Shown here piece by piece: positions 6,065 through 14,700 of a DNA stretch of 18,232 nucleotides. The stretch is from the NCBI GenBank assembly GCA_019348475.1, contig JAHWJJ010000021.1:1-18232 (forward strand). The letters run 5' to 3'. Source of the stretch: Gemmatimonadota bacterium (GTDB lineage: Bacteria > Gemmatimonadota > Gemmatimonadetes > Longimicrobiales > Longimicrobiaceae). Position 1 is the first letter of the stretch, and every line of letters begins with the position of its first letter. A program made the position numbers and the translations under genes. The notes beneath the pieces are model-generated. The model worked only from the letters and a program-made list of their open reading frames with translations. It ran no database searches and was not told where the DNA came from.

Positions 6065-8371
6065 ATGAGCCAAGCCGCACCTCACGCGCGGGTCTCGCCC
6101 GTGCGGTTGGAGTCCGTTGCCGCACCCGCCGCCCATCGCCCGCCCTACCTGTGGGCGCTGGGGTCCGCGCTGGCGCTGTTCACGCTGTACGCCATCACCC
6201 TGGCGCCCAGCACGGCGTTCTGGGACACCAGCGAGTACATCGCTACGGCGCACATCCTGGGCATTCCCCACCCGCCGGGGAACCCGCTGTTCGTGCTGCT
6301 GGCGCGCGCGTGGGAGCTGCTGCTTTCGCCGCTGGGGCTGTCCGTGGCGGTGCGCATCAACCTGTTCTCGGCGTTCATGAGTGCCGGGGCCGCGTTCTTC
6401 TGGTTCCTGGTGGTGCACCGCATTCTGGCGGCGTTCACGGAGAGCGAGACGGTGCGGCGGGTGGGGGCGTTCGCCGGGGTGTGGGTGTCGGGGACGGCGT
6501 TCACGGTGTGGAACCAGAGCAACGTGAACGAGAAGGTGTACACCGTCACGCTCTTCACCATCGCGATGATGTCGTGGATCGCCTTCCTGTGGCGCGACCA
6601 CGTGGAGCAGCATCGGGGTCAGAAGAACCGCCGCTGGCACGACGACAACGCCATCGTGCTGGTGGTGTTCATCCTGGCCCTTTCGGTGGGCAACCACCTG
6701 ATGGCGTTCCTGGCCGCGCCCGCGCTGCTGGTGTTTCTGCTGCTGGTGAAGCCGGCATCGCTGGGCAACTGGAAGCTCTACCCGCTGCTGGCGGGCGTGG
6801 CGGCGCTGGGACTCTGCGTGCAGCTGTACCTGCCCATTCGCGCCAACCAGGAACCGGTCATCAACGAGGCCGCGCCCAAGTGCGAGAACATGACCACGGC
6901 GGTCCTCTCGTCGGTCACGCTGGGACGCTACGTGGGCGACTGCCCGGCGCTGGCCTCGGCGCTGCGGCGCGAGCAGTACCAGAAGCCGCCGCTGACGCAG
7001 CGCATGGCGCCGTTCCCCGCGCAGATGGCCAACTTCTTCCAGTACTTCGACTGGCAGTACGGGCGTTCGCTGGGCGGCACGGACGGCTATTTCGCGGCCG
7101 CCCGAATGCCGCTCACCCTGCTCTTTCTGCTGCTGGGGGCGTGGGGCGCGCGGGAGCACTTCGCGCGCGACCGCAAGAGCTTCTGGTACATCGCCGTCCT
7201 GTTCTTTACGCTGTCGGTGGGGCTGGTGTATTACATGAACTTCCGGTACGGGTACATGCAGCAGCAGCAGAAGGGGTACCCGGACTCCGAGGTGCGCGAG
7301 CGCGACTACTTCTACGTCATCACCTTTTCCGTCTGGGGGCTGTGGGTGGGCGTGGGGCTCACCGCGCTCTGGCTGCGGATGGCGCAGTCGCTGGGCGGCG
7401 GACGTGCGAGGCTGATGACCGCCAGCCCGGTGATGGCGCTGGCGCTGATCCCCCTGCTCACCAACTGGTCGTACGCCAGCCGCGTGGGCGACTACGCCGC
7501 GCGCGACTTCGCGTACAACGTGCTGCAGTCGGTGGAGCCGTACGGGGTGCTGATCACCAACGGCGACAACGACACCTTTCCGCTGTGGTACCTGCAGGAG
7601 GTGGAGGGCATTCGCCGCGACGTCACGGTGATCGTGATGTCGTACTTCAACACGCCCTGGTACGTAAAGCAGCTGCGCGACATCACCACGCCCTGCCCCA
7701 CGCCGGGCGCGGCGCTGGCGGACCCCACGCGCATCATCTGCCAGCGTCCGTTCGAGCCCGGCAAGGCGCCGGCCATCTACGGCAACCCGCGGCCGCCCAC
7801 GCGCCCCATCCTGCAGCTGACGGACGTGCAGATCGAGCAGATCACCAACTCGGGCGGGCTGCTGTCCACGGACGACATGGGGTTCCAGGCGCGGGGGATG
7901 GACTTCAAGCTCCCCCCCAACCAGGAGATCTACCCGGCGCACCAGTTCGTCACGCTGATGCTGCAGAACGCGTGGGGCGACCGGCCCATCTACTTTGCGG
8001 CCACCACCAACACGCACATGGAGCTGGGGCTGGTGCAGCAGACGGCGCGGCAGGGGCTTGCGTACAAGGTGCTGGGCCCCGGAGAGACGGCGGGGCTCAT
8101 GCCCATGCCCGCCGAGCCCAACCTGATGCAGTTCACGGGCGGGTACTTCGACGTGCAGCGCAACGTGCAGCTGATGGACAGCGTGTTCATGTTCCGCAAC
8201 ATGCCCGACCGTGCCGTCTGGGCCGACGACGCCACGCGCAACATCCCCATGCAGTACTACTACGCGTACGCCGCGCTTGCCACCGTGGCCGACATGCGCC
8301 GGGACGAGGCCGCGGTGCAGCGCTACACCCGCCGCGCCCAAGCCTTCCAGGAGCTCGCGATGAGGCGGTAG
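6065..8371 (+). CDS. DUF2723 membrane protein, GT117-like glycosyltransferase
   Basis: The protein has 768 residues. It opens with a short polar leader, a first transmembrane segment at about 29-47, then FWDTSEY (52-58) and GIPHPPGNPLF (66-76). The acidic D54/E57 pair followed by HPPG-P is the hallmark of DUF2723 proteins, which are related to protein O-mannosyltransferase-type GT-C enzymes. Several further transmembrane segments follow to about residue 470, then an outer domain containing GVLITNGDNDTFPLWYLQEV and SYFNTPWYVKQL. The C-terminus (AYAALATVADMRRDEAAVQR) looks like part of a TPR helix pair. Inferred role: transfer of a sugar from a lipid carrier to protein or glycan on the outer face of the inner membrane. 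The start at 6065 is the ATG nearest the domain; 6008 is also in frame, and neither has a good ribosome site. It is transcribed alone and ends at a strong terminator. Confidence 0.87.
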   Translation: MSQAAPHARVSPVRLESVAAPAAHRPPYLWALGSALALFTLYAITLAPSTAFWDTSEYIATAHILGIPHPPGNPLFVLLARAWELLLSPLGLSVAVRINLFSAFMSAGAAFFWFLVVHRILAAFTESETVRRVGAFAGVWVSGTAFTVWNQSNVNEKVYTVTLFTIAMMSWIAFLWRDHVEQHRGQKNRRWHDDNAIVLVVFILALSVGNHLMAFLAAPALLVFLLLVKPASLGNWKLYPLLAGVAALGLCVQLYLPIRANQEPVINEAAPKCENMTTAVLSSVTLGRYVGDCPALASALRREQYQKPPLTQRMAPFPAQMANFFQYFDWQYGRSLGGTDGYFAAARMPLTLLFLLLGAWGAREHFARDRKSFWYIAVLFFTLSVGLVYYMNFRYGYMQQQQKGYPDSEVRERDYFYVITFSVWGLWVGVGLTALWLRMAQSLGGGRARLMTASPVMALALIPLLTNWSYASRVGDYAARDFAYNVLQSVEPYGVLITNGDNDTFPLWYLQEVEGIRRDVTVIVMSYFNTPWYVKQLRDITTPCPTPGAALADPTRIICQRPFEPGKAPAIYGNPRPPTRPILQLTDVQIEQITNSGGLLSTDDMGFQARGMDFKLPPNQEIYPAHQFVTLMLQNAWGDRPIYFAATTNTHMELGLVQQTARQGLAYKVLGPGETAGLMPMPAEPNLMQFTGGYFDVQRNVQLMDSVFMFRNMPDRAVWADDATRNIPMQYYYAYAALATVADMRRDEAAVQRYTRRAQAFQELAMRR

Positions 8372-8394
8372 CTTTCGGGGGATGGATGACGACG

Positions 8395-8427
8395 AAGCGC
8401 CCCGCCGGCCGGTCCGGCGGGGCGCTT
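8395..8427 (+). terminator. intrinsic terminator of the DUF2723 gene
   Basis: A perfect 14-bp stem (AAGCGCCCCGCCGG with its complement) closes a 5-base loop CCGGT, 24 bases after the stop. It begins with A's and ends with CTTT, so it could work in both directions. The T-run is short. Confidence 0.8.
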
Positions 8428-8477
8428 TGCGTACCCGATGTGGCGGTTGCCGCGGATCTTCGCGTGTCGCCGGCCGC

Positions 8478-8520
8478 CCCCCACCCCCGGCCCCTCCCCC
8501 GCAAACGGTGTATGGCTCGG
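8478..8520 (+). repeat. decayed AAACTGC-hairpin repeat
   Basis: The left half CCCCCGGCCCCTCCCCCGCAAAC matches the left arm and loop start of the hairpin repeats at 10865-10905 and 11030-11070. The right arm is lost (GGTGTATGGCTCGGG). I read it as a degenerate copy of that family. Confidence 0.45.
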
Positions 8521-8550
8521 GCACAAGGGAAACGGGTGGCCCGGACACAT

Positions 8551-8638
8551 GGGTGAGGGGTCCGCGCGCAGCGCGACGCCCTAACAGGCTGCTGGAGCTG
8601 GAACCTGGCCACGGAGCCGGGTTGCCGCGTTCGTGTCG
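8551..8638 (+). repeat. 88-bp direct repeat R1
   Basis: This stretch recurs at 8735-8822 with three substitutions. It begins GGGTGAGGGGTCCGCGCGCA and ends GGGTTGCCGCGTTCGTGTCG. The two copies are 184 bp apart. No gene is seen in 8428-8874; that stretch is taken up by these repeats, a hairpin repeat and the promoter candidate of the ABC-F gene. Confidence 0.9.
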
Positions 8639-8640
8639 TC

Positions 8641-8800
8641 ATCCCGAGGGTAGATTGGTGGCGATGAAGGGATTGCGCGGGGGGGGCTGCGCTCGCGTCA
8701 CCCCTCGCCCGCGCAGTTTGCGGAGAGGGGCCGGGGGTGAGGGCTCCGCGCGCAGCGCGACGCCGTAACACGCTGCTGGAGCTGGAACCTGGCCACGGAG
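8641..8800 (+). repeat. 160-bp repeat left of the ABC-F gene
   Basis: The sequence from ATCCCGAGGGTAGATTGG through a GCAGTTT-loop hairpin (loop 8713-8719) to GGAACCTGGCCACGG matches 11178-11336, to the right of the ABC-F gene, in the same orientation and order. It overlaps the second 88-bp repeat. The hairpin core TCACCCCT...GGGGGTGA is an AAACTGC-family member read from the other strand. Confidence 0.8.
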
Positions 8801-8822
8801 CCGGGTTGCCGCGTTCGTGTCG
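8735..8822 (+). repeat. 88-bp direct repeat R2
   Basis: This is the second copy of 8551-8638, with three substitutions. It ends 52 bases before the ABC-F start codon, so its last bases supply the -35 half of the promoter candidate there. Confidence 0.9.
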
Positions 8823-8835
8823 CCCCGGTTATCGT
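8806..8835 (+). promoter_or_regulatory. promoter candidate for the ABC-F gene
   Basis: TTGCCG (8806-8811) and TATCGT (8830-8835) are 18 bases apart, with a start expected near 8842 and a leader of about 33 bases before ATG 8875. The -35 lies inside repeat R2. R1 carries the same -35 but not the -10. Confidence 0.35.
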
Positions 8836-8874
8836 TGCGCGCGCAAGCCGAAGAATCACAAGCGGATCGGATTG

Positions 8875-10803
8875 ATGAACGTCCTCAACGTACAGGACCT
8901 GAAGAAGAGCTACGGCACCCGCACCGTGTTCAGCGGTGTGTCGTTCGCGGTGGACGAGGGCGAAAAGGTGGGCTTCATCGGCGTAAACGGGTCGGGCAAG
9001 TCCACCCTGTTCCGCATCGTCGCCGGCGTGGAGGGGCACGAAGGCGGCACGCTGGCGTTCCAGCGCAACATCCGCGTGGGGTACCTGGCCCAGGAGCCGG
9101 AGTTCGATGCCGGCGCCACCATCCTTTCCGCCGTGGCGGGGGGGAAGCCGGAGCTGCTGGAAGCCATCGGCGAGTACCACGACGTTGCGGAGCGGCTGGC
9201 GGCGGGCGAGGGCGACGTGGACCGGCTGCTGGCGCGCCAGGAGCGCGCCGCGGCCCGCATCGACGCGCTGGGCGGGTGGGACTACGAGCACCGCATGGAG
9301 GCCATCCTCACCCGGCTGGGGGTGGAGCACTGGGAGCGGCCGGTGGAGGGGCTTTCCGGCGGCGAGCGCAAGCGGGTGGCGATGGCGCGCGTGCTGCTGC
9401 AGGAACCCGAGCTGCTGATGCTGGACGAGCCCACCAACCACCTGGACGCCGACACCGTGGCCTGGCTGGAGGAGCACCTGCAGGGGTACCCCGGCGCGGT
9501 GATGCTCATCACCCACGACCGCTACTTTCTGGACCGCGTGGTCACGCGCATGCTGGAGGTTTCCAGCGGCGAGCTGACCACGTATCCCGGCGGCTACACG
9601 GAGTACCTGGAGGCGAAGGCGGAGCGCGAGGAGCGGCTGTCGGTGGAGGAGGAGAAGCGGAAGAAGCTGATCGCGCAGGAGCTGGCGTGGGTGCGGCGGC
9701 AGCCGTCCGCGCGCACGGGAAAGCAGAAGGCGCGCATCGGCCGGCTGGGCGAGCTGGAGAAGGAGCAGCAGGAGAAGCGCGGTCCCAACCGCAACGCGGT
9801 GGAGATCACCGCCTCCGACGCCCCGCGGCTGGGGCGCACCGTGCTGAACCTGCACCACGTCCACAAGCGCTTCGGCGAGCGGGTGCTGATCCGCGACTTC
9901 GGCGGCATCCTGCAGGCGGGCGAGCGCATCGGCATCATCGGCCCCAACGGCGCGGGAAAGACCACGCTGCTTCGCATCATCCTGGGCCAGGAGCCGCCGG
10001 ACGCGGGCGAGGTGGAGATGGGAAAGAACACCCGCATCGCCTACTTCGACCAGAAGCGCGAGGACCTGAACCCCGAGCACAGCGTCTACCAGGCCGCGGC
10101 GGAGAGCGACTGGGTGATGGTGGGCGGCGAAAAGACGCACCTGCGCAGCTACCTGGAAACCTTTCTGTTTCCGCCGGAGAAGCAGCGCCAGGTGGTGCGC
10201 TCGCTCAGCGGCGGCGAGCGCAACCGGCTGCTGCTGGCGCGGCTGTTCCTGCAGGACGCCAACCTGCTGATCCTGGACGAGCCCACCAACGACCTGGACC
10301 TGGTGACGCTGCAGGTGCTGGAGTCGGTGCTCGCGGAGTGGCAGGGGTGCGTGCTGATGGTGACGCACGACCGCTTTTTCCTGGACAAGGTGGCCACCGG
10401 GCTGATCGTCTTCGAAGGCGACGGCCACCTGCACCGCCACGCCGGCAACTACGACCTGTACCGCCGGCTGAAGGAGCAGAAGTCGGCGGACGCCGCCGCC
10501 GCGGCCCCCGAGGCGCGCGACCGCAAGCCCGCCGCCTCGCCCTCCGCCGCCGCGGCCAGAAAGGACGGCGTGCGCAAGCTGAGCTGGAAGGAGCAGAAAG
10601 AGCTGGCGGGGATGGAGGCGGCCATCACGCAAGCGGAGGCGCGGCGGGCGGAACTGGAGGCGCGCCTGGCCGACCCCGCGCTGTACGCGCACGCGCCGGA
10701 TGAGGTGGCGCGCGTGACCGCCGCCTTCCGCGAAGCCGGCGAGGCCGTGGAGGCGCTGTACGCGCGCTGGGCGGAGCTGGAGGAGGTCGCCACCTCCGCC
10801 TGA
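8875..10803 (+). CDS. uup: ABC-F family ATPase, Uup-like
   Basis: The protein has 642 residues and no membrane segment: a soluble twin-ATPase of the ABC-F family, which acts on ribosomes or nucleic acid rather than in transport. Domain 1 has Walker A GVNGSGKST (K42), signature LSGGERKR (from 160) and Walker B LLMLDEPTNHLD (E185). The inter-domain linker includes the typical SARTGKQKARI. Domain 2 has Walker A GPNGAGKTT (K362), LSGGERNR (from 444) and LLILDEPTNDLD (E469). All catalytic residues are present. After an Ala-rich linker (about 535-560) comes a C-terminal coiled coil (about 563-642, starting RKLSWKEQKEL) as in Uup, where it binds DNA. ATG 8875 is chosen because the ATPase domain starts immediately after it. 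The frame upstream (from 8737) is repeat DNA. A link to antibiotic self-protection for the downstream RiPP genes is possible but not supported by the Uup-like architecture. Confidence 0.93.
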   Translation: MNVLNVQDLKKSYGTRTVFSGVSFAVDEGEKVGFIGVNGSGKSTLFRIVAGVEGHEGGTLAFQRNIRVGYLAQEPEFDAGATILSAVAGGKPELLEAIGEYHDVAERLAAGEGDVDRLLARQERAAARIDALGGWDYEHRMEAILTRLGVEHWERPVEGLSGGERKRVAMARVLLQEPELLMLDEPTNHLDADTVAWLEEHLQGYPGAVMLITHDRYFLDRVVTRMLEVSSGELTTYPGGYTEYLEAKAEREERLSVEEEKRKKLIAQELAWVRRQPSARTGKQKARIGRLGELEKEQQEKRGPNRNAVEITASDAPRLGRTVLNLHHVHKRFGERVLIRDFGGILQAGERIGIIGPNGAGKTTLLRIILGQEPPDAGEVEMGKNTRIAYFDQKREDLNPEHSVYQAAAESDWVMVGGEKTHLRSYLETFLFPPEKQRQVVRSLSGGERNRLLLARLFLQDANLLILDEPTNDLDLVTLQVLESVLAEWQGCVLMVTHDRFFLDKVATGLIVFEGDGHLHRHAGNYDLYRRLKEQKSADAAAAAPEARDRKPAASPSAAAARKDGVRKLSWKEQKELAGMEAAITQAEARRAELEARLADPALYAHAPDEVARVTAAFREAGEAVEALYARWAELEEVATSA

Positions 10804-10856
10804 GCGCCCCTCCCCCGGTTCAATCCGGGTGAGGCGGAGACCGAGCAGTCCGCCGA

Positions 10857-10991
10857 GCGCCCCCCATCCCCGGCCCTTCCCCCACAAACTGCGTGGGGGA
10901 AGGGAGAATTCCATCGCACGAGGCCGAGGTCGCGCTGCGCGCCACTGCCCCTCCCCGCTCGTTCCTGGCCGACAGGGGGAGAGGTTCGATG
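10857..10991 (+). repeat. 133-bp repeat U1 with AAACTGC-loop hairpin
   Basis: This block recurs at 11021-11153. It starts GCGCCCCCCATCCCCGGCCC, forms a hairpin with a perfect 12-bp stem CCCTTCCCCCAC/GTGGGGGAAGGG (10874-10885 with 10893-10904) and loop AAACTGC, and ends with CCCTCCCCGCTCGTTCC...GACAGGGGGA...TTCGATG, whose CCCC/GGGG ends can pair as a second hairpin. Confidence 0.85.
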
Positions 10992-11020
10992 CGGGAGGTG
11001 GAGATCGAGGTGCCCGCGAA

Positions 11021-11153
11021 GCGCCCCCCATCCCCGGCCCTTCCCCCACAAATTGCGTGGGGGAACGGAGAACTTCGATCGCGTGTGGCCGAGGTCGAGC
11101 TACGCACCACTCCCCCTCCCCGCTCGTTGCTCGCGGACAGGGGGAATTCGATG
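11021..11153 (+). repeat. 133-bp repeat U2 with AAATTGC-loop hairpin
   Basis: This is a tandem relative of 10857-10991, with the same order of parts. The hairpin stem is TTCCCCCAC/GTGGGGGAA (11041-11049 with 11057-11065) and the loop differs by one base (AAATTGC). It ends in the same TTCGATG. Confidence 0.85.
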
Positions 11154-11177
11154 GCGCGGCCGGGGGCGCCACGGAGA

Positions 11178-11336
11178 ATCCCGAGGGTAGATTGGGGGCG
11201 ATGTCAGGATTGCGCGAGGATGTGTGCGCTCGCGTCACCCCTCTCCCGCGCAGTTTGCGGGAGAGAGGGGCCGGGGGTGAGGGGCTCCGCGCAGCGGGCG
11301 CCGTAGTCCTGTGCTCGCGGTGGAACCTGGCCAGGG
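11178..11336 (+). repeat. 160-bp repeat right of the ABC-F gene
   Basis: This matches 8641-8800: ATCCCGAGGGTAGATTGG at the left, a hairpin CTCTCCCGC/GCGGGAGAG with loop GCAGTTT (11241-11265), then CCGGGGGTGAGG..CTCCGCG and GGAACCTGGCCA. The right third is more diverged than the left. GCAGTTT is the complement of AAACTGC, so the hairpin lies in the opposite orientation to those in U1 and U2. Confidence 0.8.
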
Positions 11337-11505
11337 AGAACGCACGTCGACTGGTAGTTGAACCTCCCCCGGCGGTTTCAGCGGAGGTGGGCTGGGGGCG
11401 CCGACCCGGAGGGGCCGGGCCCGAGCGTATCGTGCACAACGCGCATCTTTGCGACGCGGCTCCGTCGCAGTTCGCGAGCGGTGCGCACGATGGCGGCTGG
11501 CGTAC

Positions 11506-11535
11506 TTGCCAAACGTCCGGCGGCGTGGTTATCCT
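11506..11535 (+). promoter_or_regulatory. possible promoter of the lanthipeptide operon
   Basis: TTGCCA (11506-11511) and TATCCT (11530-11535) are 18 bases apart. This would give a leader of about 180 bases. It resembles the boxes before the ABC-F gene. The support is weak in such GC-rich DNA. Confidence 0.25.
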
Positions 11536-11724
11536 CGCAGGCCCGGCCGCTTTTCGTGCGTCCCGGGTGCACGGCAATCCGTCGGGCACGGCTTCGACGG
11601 GCATCCTCTCGAGGCCAGCGGCAACGGACCGCGCCGCGAGCCGGTTCCCGCGTTCGCCCTTGTGCTTTCTCTTGCCGCCGGTTTGCGTCCCGGCGCCTGG
11701 ACACCGCCACCCCCTGCGCGCCGT

Positions 11725-14700
11725 ATGATGGAGCCCTGGATGGACGATGCCGCCGCCCCCGGCGCCGACGCCCTCTTCAACCGCTTCGTATGCCGCGTCT
11801 CCGGCGCCCCCGCCGACACGGTGGACGGCCTACGCCCGGAGCGGACGCTGGCCGTGCTGGGCCGGCTGGAAGCAACGGAGCGCCGGCTGCACGACGCGCG
11901 CGAACAGGTGTCGCAGCTGCTGTTCGGCGCGATCGGCGCGGCGCAGGAAAGGCCGGGCCGCAACAAGCTGATCACCCTCAAGCGCGAGCTGTACAACCTC
12001 AAGCCGCAGCCCGCGGAGCGGATGGATGCGGCGCTGGCGGGCGTGGACGCGTCCACGGCGCAGGCCGTCCGCGCGTTCGCGGCCGACGTGGAGCGGGCGC
12101 GGGGGCTGGAAGCGGAGCTGCGCCAGGCGTACGAGGCCGAAACGCCGGAGCTGCGCCGCCGCTTTCGCGCGCTGCTGCGGGACGCGGACTTCCGCAAGGG
12201 GCTGATGGTGAGCAGCCGCTCCCTGTACGGCGCCCTGGACCGCTACGCCGCCGCCGCCGACTCCGGCGACGTGCACGGCCGCGACGAAAAGACCGAGCGC
12301 GGGCTGCTGCGCTACTACACACGGATGGCCATGAAGGCCACCCCGTTCGCCACCTTCTGCGCCATCATCCCGGGCGCGTTCGCAGGCGACGCGGACGGTG
12401 AGGCGGAGGGGGCCACCCGCTTCACCGCCGACCCGCGGGCCAAGCGCAGCTTCGTGCGCGCCAACAAGTTCCTCTACGGGCTCTTCTTCGACCACCTGAA
12501 GACGCGCCCCGCGGTACGGCACGCGCTGCAGGTGGAGCGCAACCCCACCCTGCGCGCGGAGAACGGCCGTCTGGTGTTCCTTACCGCCATCGAGGGGCGC
12601 GAAGTGTTCCAGCGGCTGGCGGACAACGAGGTGCTGCAGCTGATCGCCAGCCGGTTCGCGGACCGCGGCGCGCCCACGCTGGGCGAGCTGATCCGCGCCC
12701 TTTCGTCGGACCCGGAGATCGACGCCACCTTCGAGGAGGCCGAGGCGTACCTGAACAAGCTGATCGAGATCGGCTTTCTGCGCTTCCACACCGGCATCCG
12801 CGAGCAGGACGCGGACTGGGACCTTCCCTTCCGCGCGCTGCTGAACCGCATCGACGACGACCACGCCCGGCAGACCTCCGCCGTGCTGGCCGTGCTGCGC
12901 GAGCGCATCGAGGCGTACACCGACGCCGGGGTGGACGAGCGCGAGCGCATCATCGCCCAGGTGCACGCGCAGATCGAAGCGGCGCTGGAGTCGATGGAGA
13001 TCAGCGGGCGGCTGCGCAAGGACATGCCGTTCTACGAGGACGCGACCTCGGGCGCGTCGGCCCGGATCGCGCTGACGCCGGGGGTCCGCCGCTCGCTCTC
13101 GCGGTTCGAGGAATGGGTGCGCGCGACGGCGCGGCTGGCGTGGCCGCGGGCCGAGCAGGCGAGCATGCGGCACTTCTTCGACGATTTCTACGGCGCGGAC
13201 GGACAGGGCGCCCGGGGGGTGCCGCTGCTGAAGTTCTACGAGGACTTCTACCGCGAGCACTTCAAGGCGCACGTGGAAAAGGAGGCGCGCCTGCGCGGCG
13301 GCGGCCGCCGCGACCCCGGCGACACCTACGACCTGGGGAACCCCTTCGGGCTGCAGTCCATCAGGGACCTTTCCGACGCGCGCCAGCGGCTCACCGAGGT
13401 GATCCGCCGCGCGTGGGCGGACGCGCCGGACGCGCCGGCCATCGACCTCTCGCCCCAGGCGGTGGAGCAGGCGCTGCAGGGGGTGGAGACGCTCTCCGGC
13501 GTCCCCCGCTCCATGGGCGCGTTCGGGCTGGTGGTGCCGGCGGAGCGGCAGGGGGATGACCCCGCCTTCGTCCTTCACGGCGCCAGCTACACGGCGGGGT
13601 ACGGCAAGTACTTCTCCCGCTTCCTGTACATGCTCCCCGACGACGTGCAGGAGGACGTGCGCCGCGCCAACGCCGCGCTCACGGGCGAGATGCTGGCGGA
13701 GATCTGCGGCGACGCGCAGTTCAACGCCAACCTGCACCCGCCCCTGCTGCGCTGGGAGATCAGCTACCCCACCGGCGAAAGCGGCGCCACCGAAGACCAG
13801 CTGCGCAGCTCCGAGATCCTGGTGCACGCCGACCCCGAAGACCCGCAGAGCCTGGCGCTGGTGCACGGGCCCACCGGCCGGCGCGTGATCCCCGTGGACC
13901 TGGGTTTCCTGAACCCGCGCATGCGCCCGCCGCTGTACCAGCTGCTGTCGCGCTTCACCCCGCCCGTGATGTACGCGCCCTCCCTTCCCGACTCCCCGGA
14001 GCCGCCGCGCACGCCGCACGGGCCGAACGCGGACGGCGCCGCAGCGCAGCCGGCAGCCGGCGCGGATCCGGGGATGGGCGCCGCGGAAGCCGTCCAGACG
14101 CCAGACGGCGACGCGCCGAAGGATCGGGAGATCGAGGGCGCGGCGCAGGACGGCACGGTCGCGGCGCAGCCGGATGCGGGCGCCGCGCCGGCGGCGGGGC
14201 AGCCGACGGCGGAGGAAAAGCCGCCCGCGATCCTCCACCGCCCGCGCATCACCTTCGGCGGCAGCGTGGTGCTGGCGCGGCGGCGGTGGATGGTCCCCGC
14301 CCCCCTGTTCCCGCAGCGCCGGCCGGACGAGAGCGCGGCGGACTTCTTCCTTCGCGTCAACCGCTGGCGGGTGGAGAACGGCATCCCCCAGACCGTGTAC
14401 CTGCGGCTGCTTCCCCTTCCCGAGCCTCGCCCGCGCAACGCCGGCGAGCCCGCCGCCGACGCGCCCCCGGAGGAGGCCGCGGCCGAGATCCCGGGGTACG
14501 AGGCCGCCGCCGGCGAGGGGGAGGACGCCGCCGCCGACGAGCACGAGCACGACGACGCCGCGGGGGCCGCCGGCCAGGCCGAAGCGCCCCCCGCCGGGGC
14601 GGACGCGGCCGCGGCGGAGGGCCGGGCCGCTCCCGGGGACCCGCCCCGGCTGGGGGTGGAGGACCGCAAGCGCAAGACGCAGCAGTCGCGCGACTTCTTC

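Larger units (their letters stand above)
10804..11724. other. 921-bp gene-free region upstream of the lanthipeptide operon
   Basis: Nothing in either strand looks like a protein gene; long open frames here are low-complexity and repeat themselves because the DNA does. The left 540 bp are repeats (10857-10991, 11021-11153, 11178-11336). The stretch 11337-11724 is unique. It begins with TAGTTGAACCTCCCCCGGC, whose core recurs at the window's right end, and contains a promoter candidate at 11506-11535. No precursor peptide could be recognised. Confidence 0.6.

Noticed and set aside
5999..8548. An 849-codon minus-strand open frame opposite the DUF2723 gene
   Set aside because: It has His/Arg/Gln-rich composition and no recognisable motif, and the plus strand has strong family motifs and a terminator.
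8875..10803. ABC-F protein considered as an immunity factor of the lanthipeptide cluster
   Set aside because: It has the Uup-like linker and C-terminal coiled coil of a housekeeping type, is separated from the operon by 921 bp with repeats, and has its own promoter candidate.
10893..11306. A plus-strand ORF of 137 codons considered as a possible precursor peptide
   Set aside because: It runs through repeats U1, U2 and the 160-bp repeat, so it repeats itself, and it has no leader/core layout.
8641..11336. Direct repeats around the ABC-F gene considered as a composite transposon
   Set aside because: No transposase, terminal inverted repeats or target duplication could be seen.
8698..11604. 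A 968-codon minus-strand open frame opposite the ABC-F gene
   Set aside because: It is a shadow of the ABC-F gene extended through repeat DNA; the end parts repeat because the DNA repeats.
11449..11724. An upstream extension of the LanB reading frame by 92 codons
   Set aside because: The added residues are Arg/Pro/Gly-rich and unlike LanB N-termini. Starts at 11725 or 11740 fit the family better, and 11740 has GGAG at good spacing.
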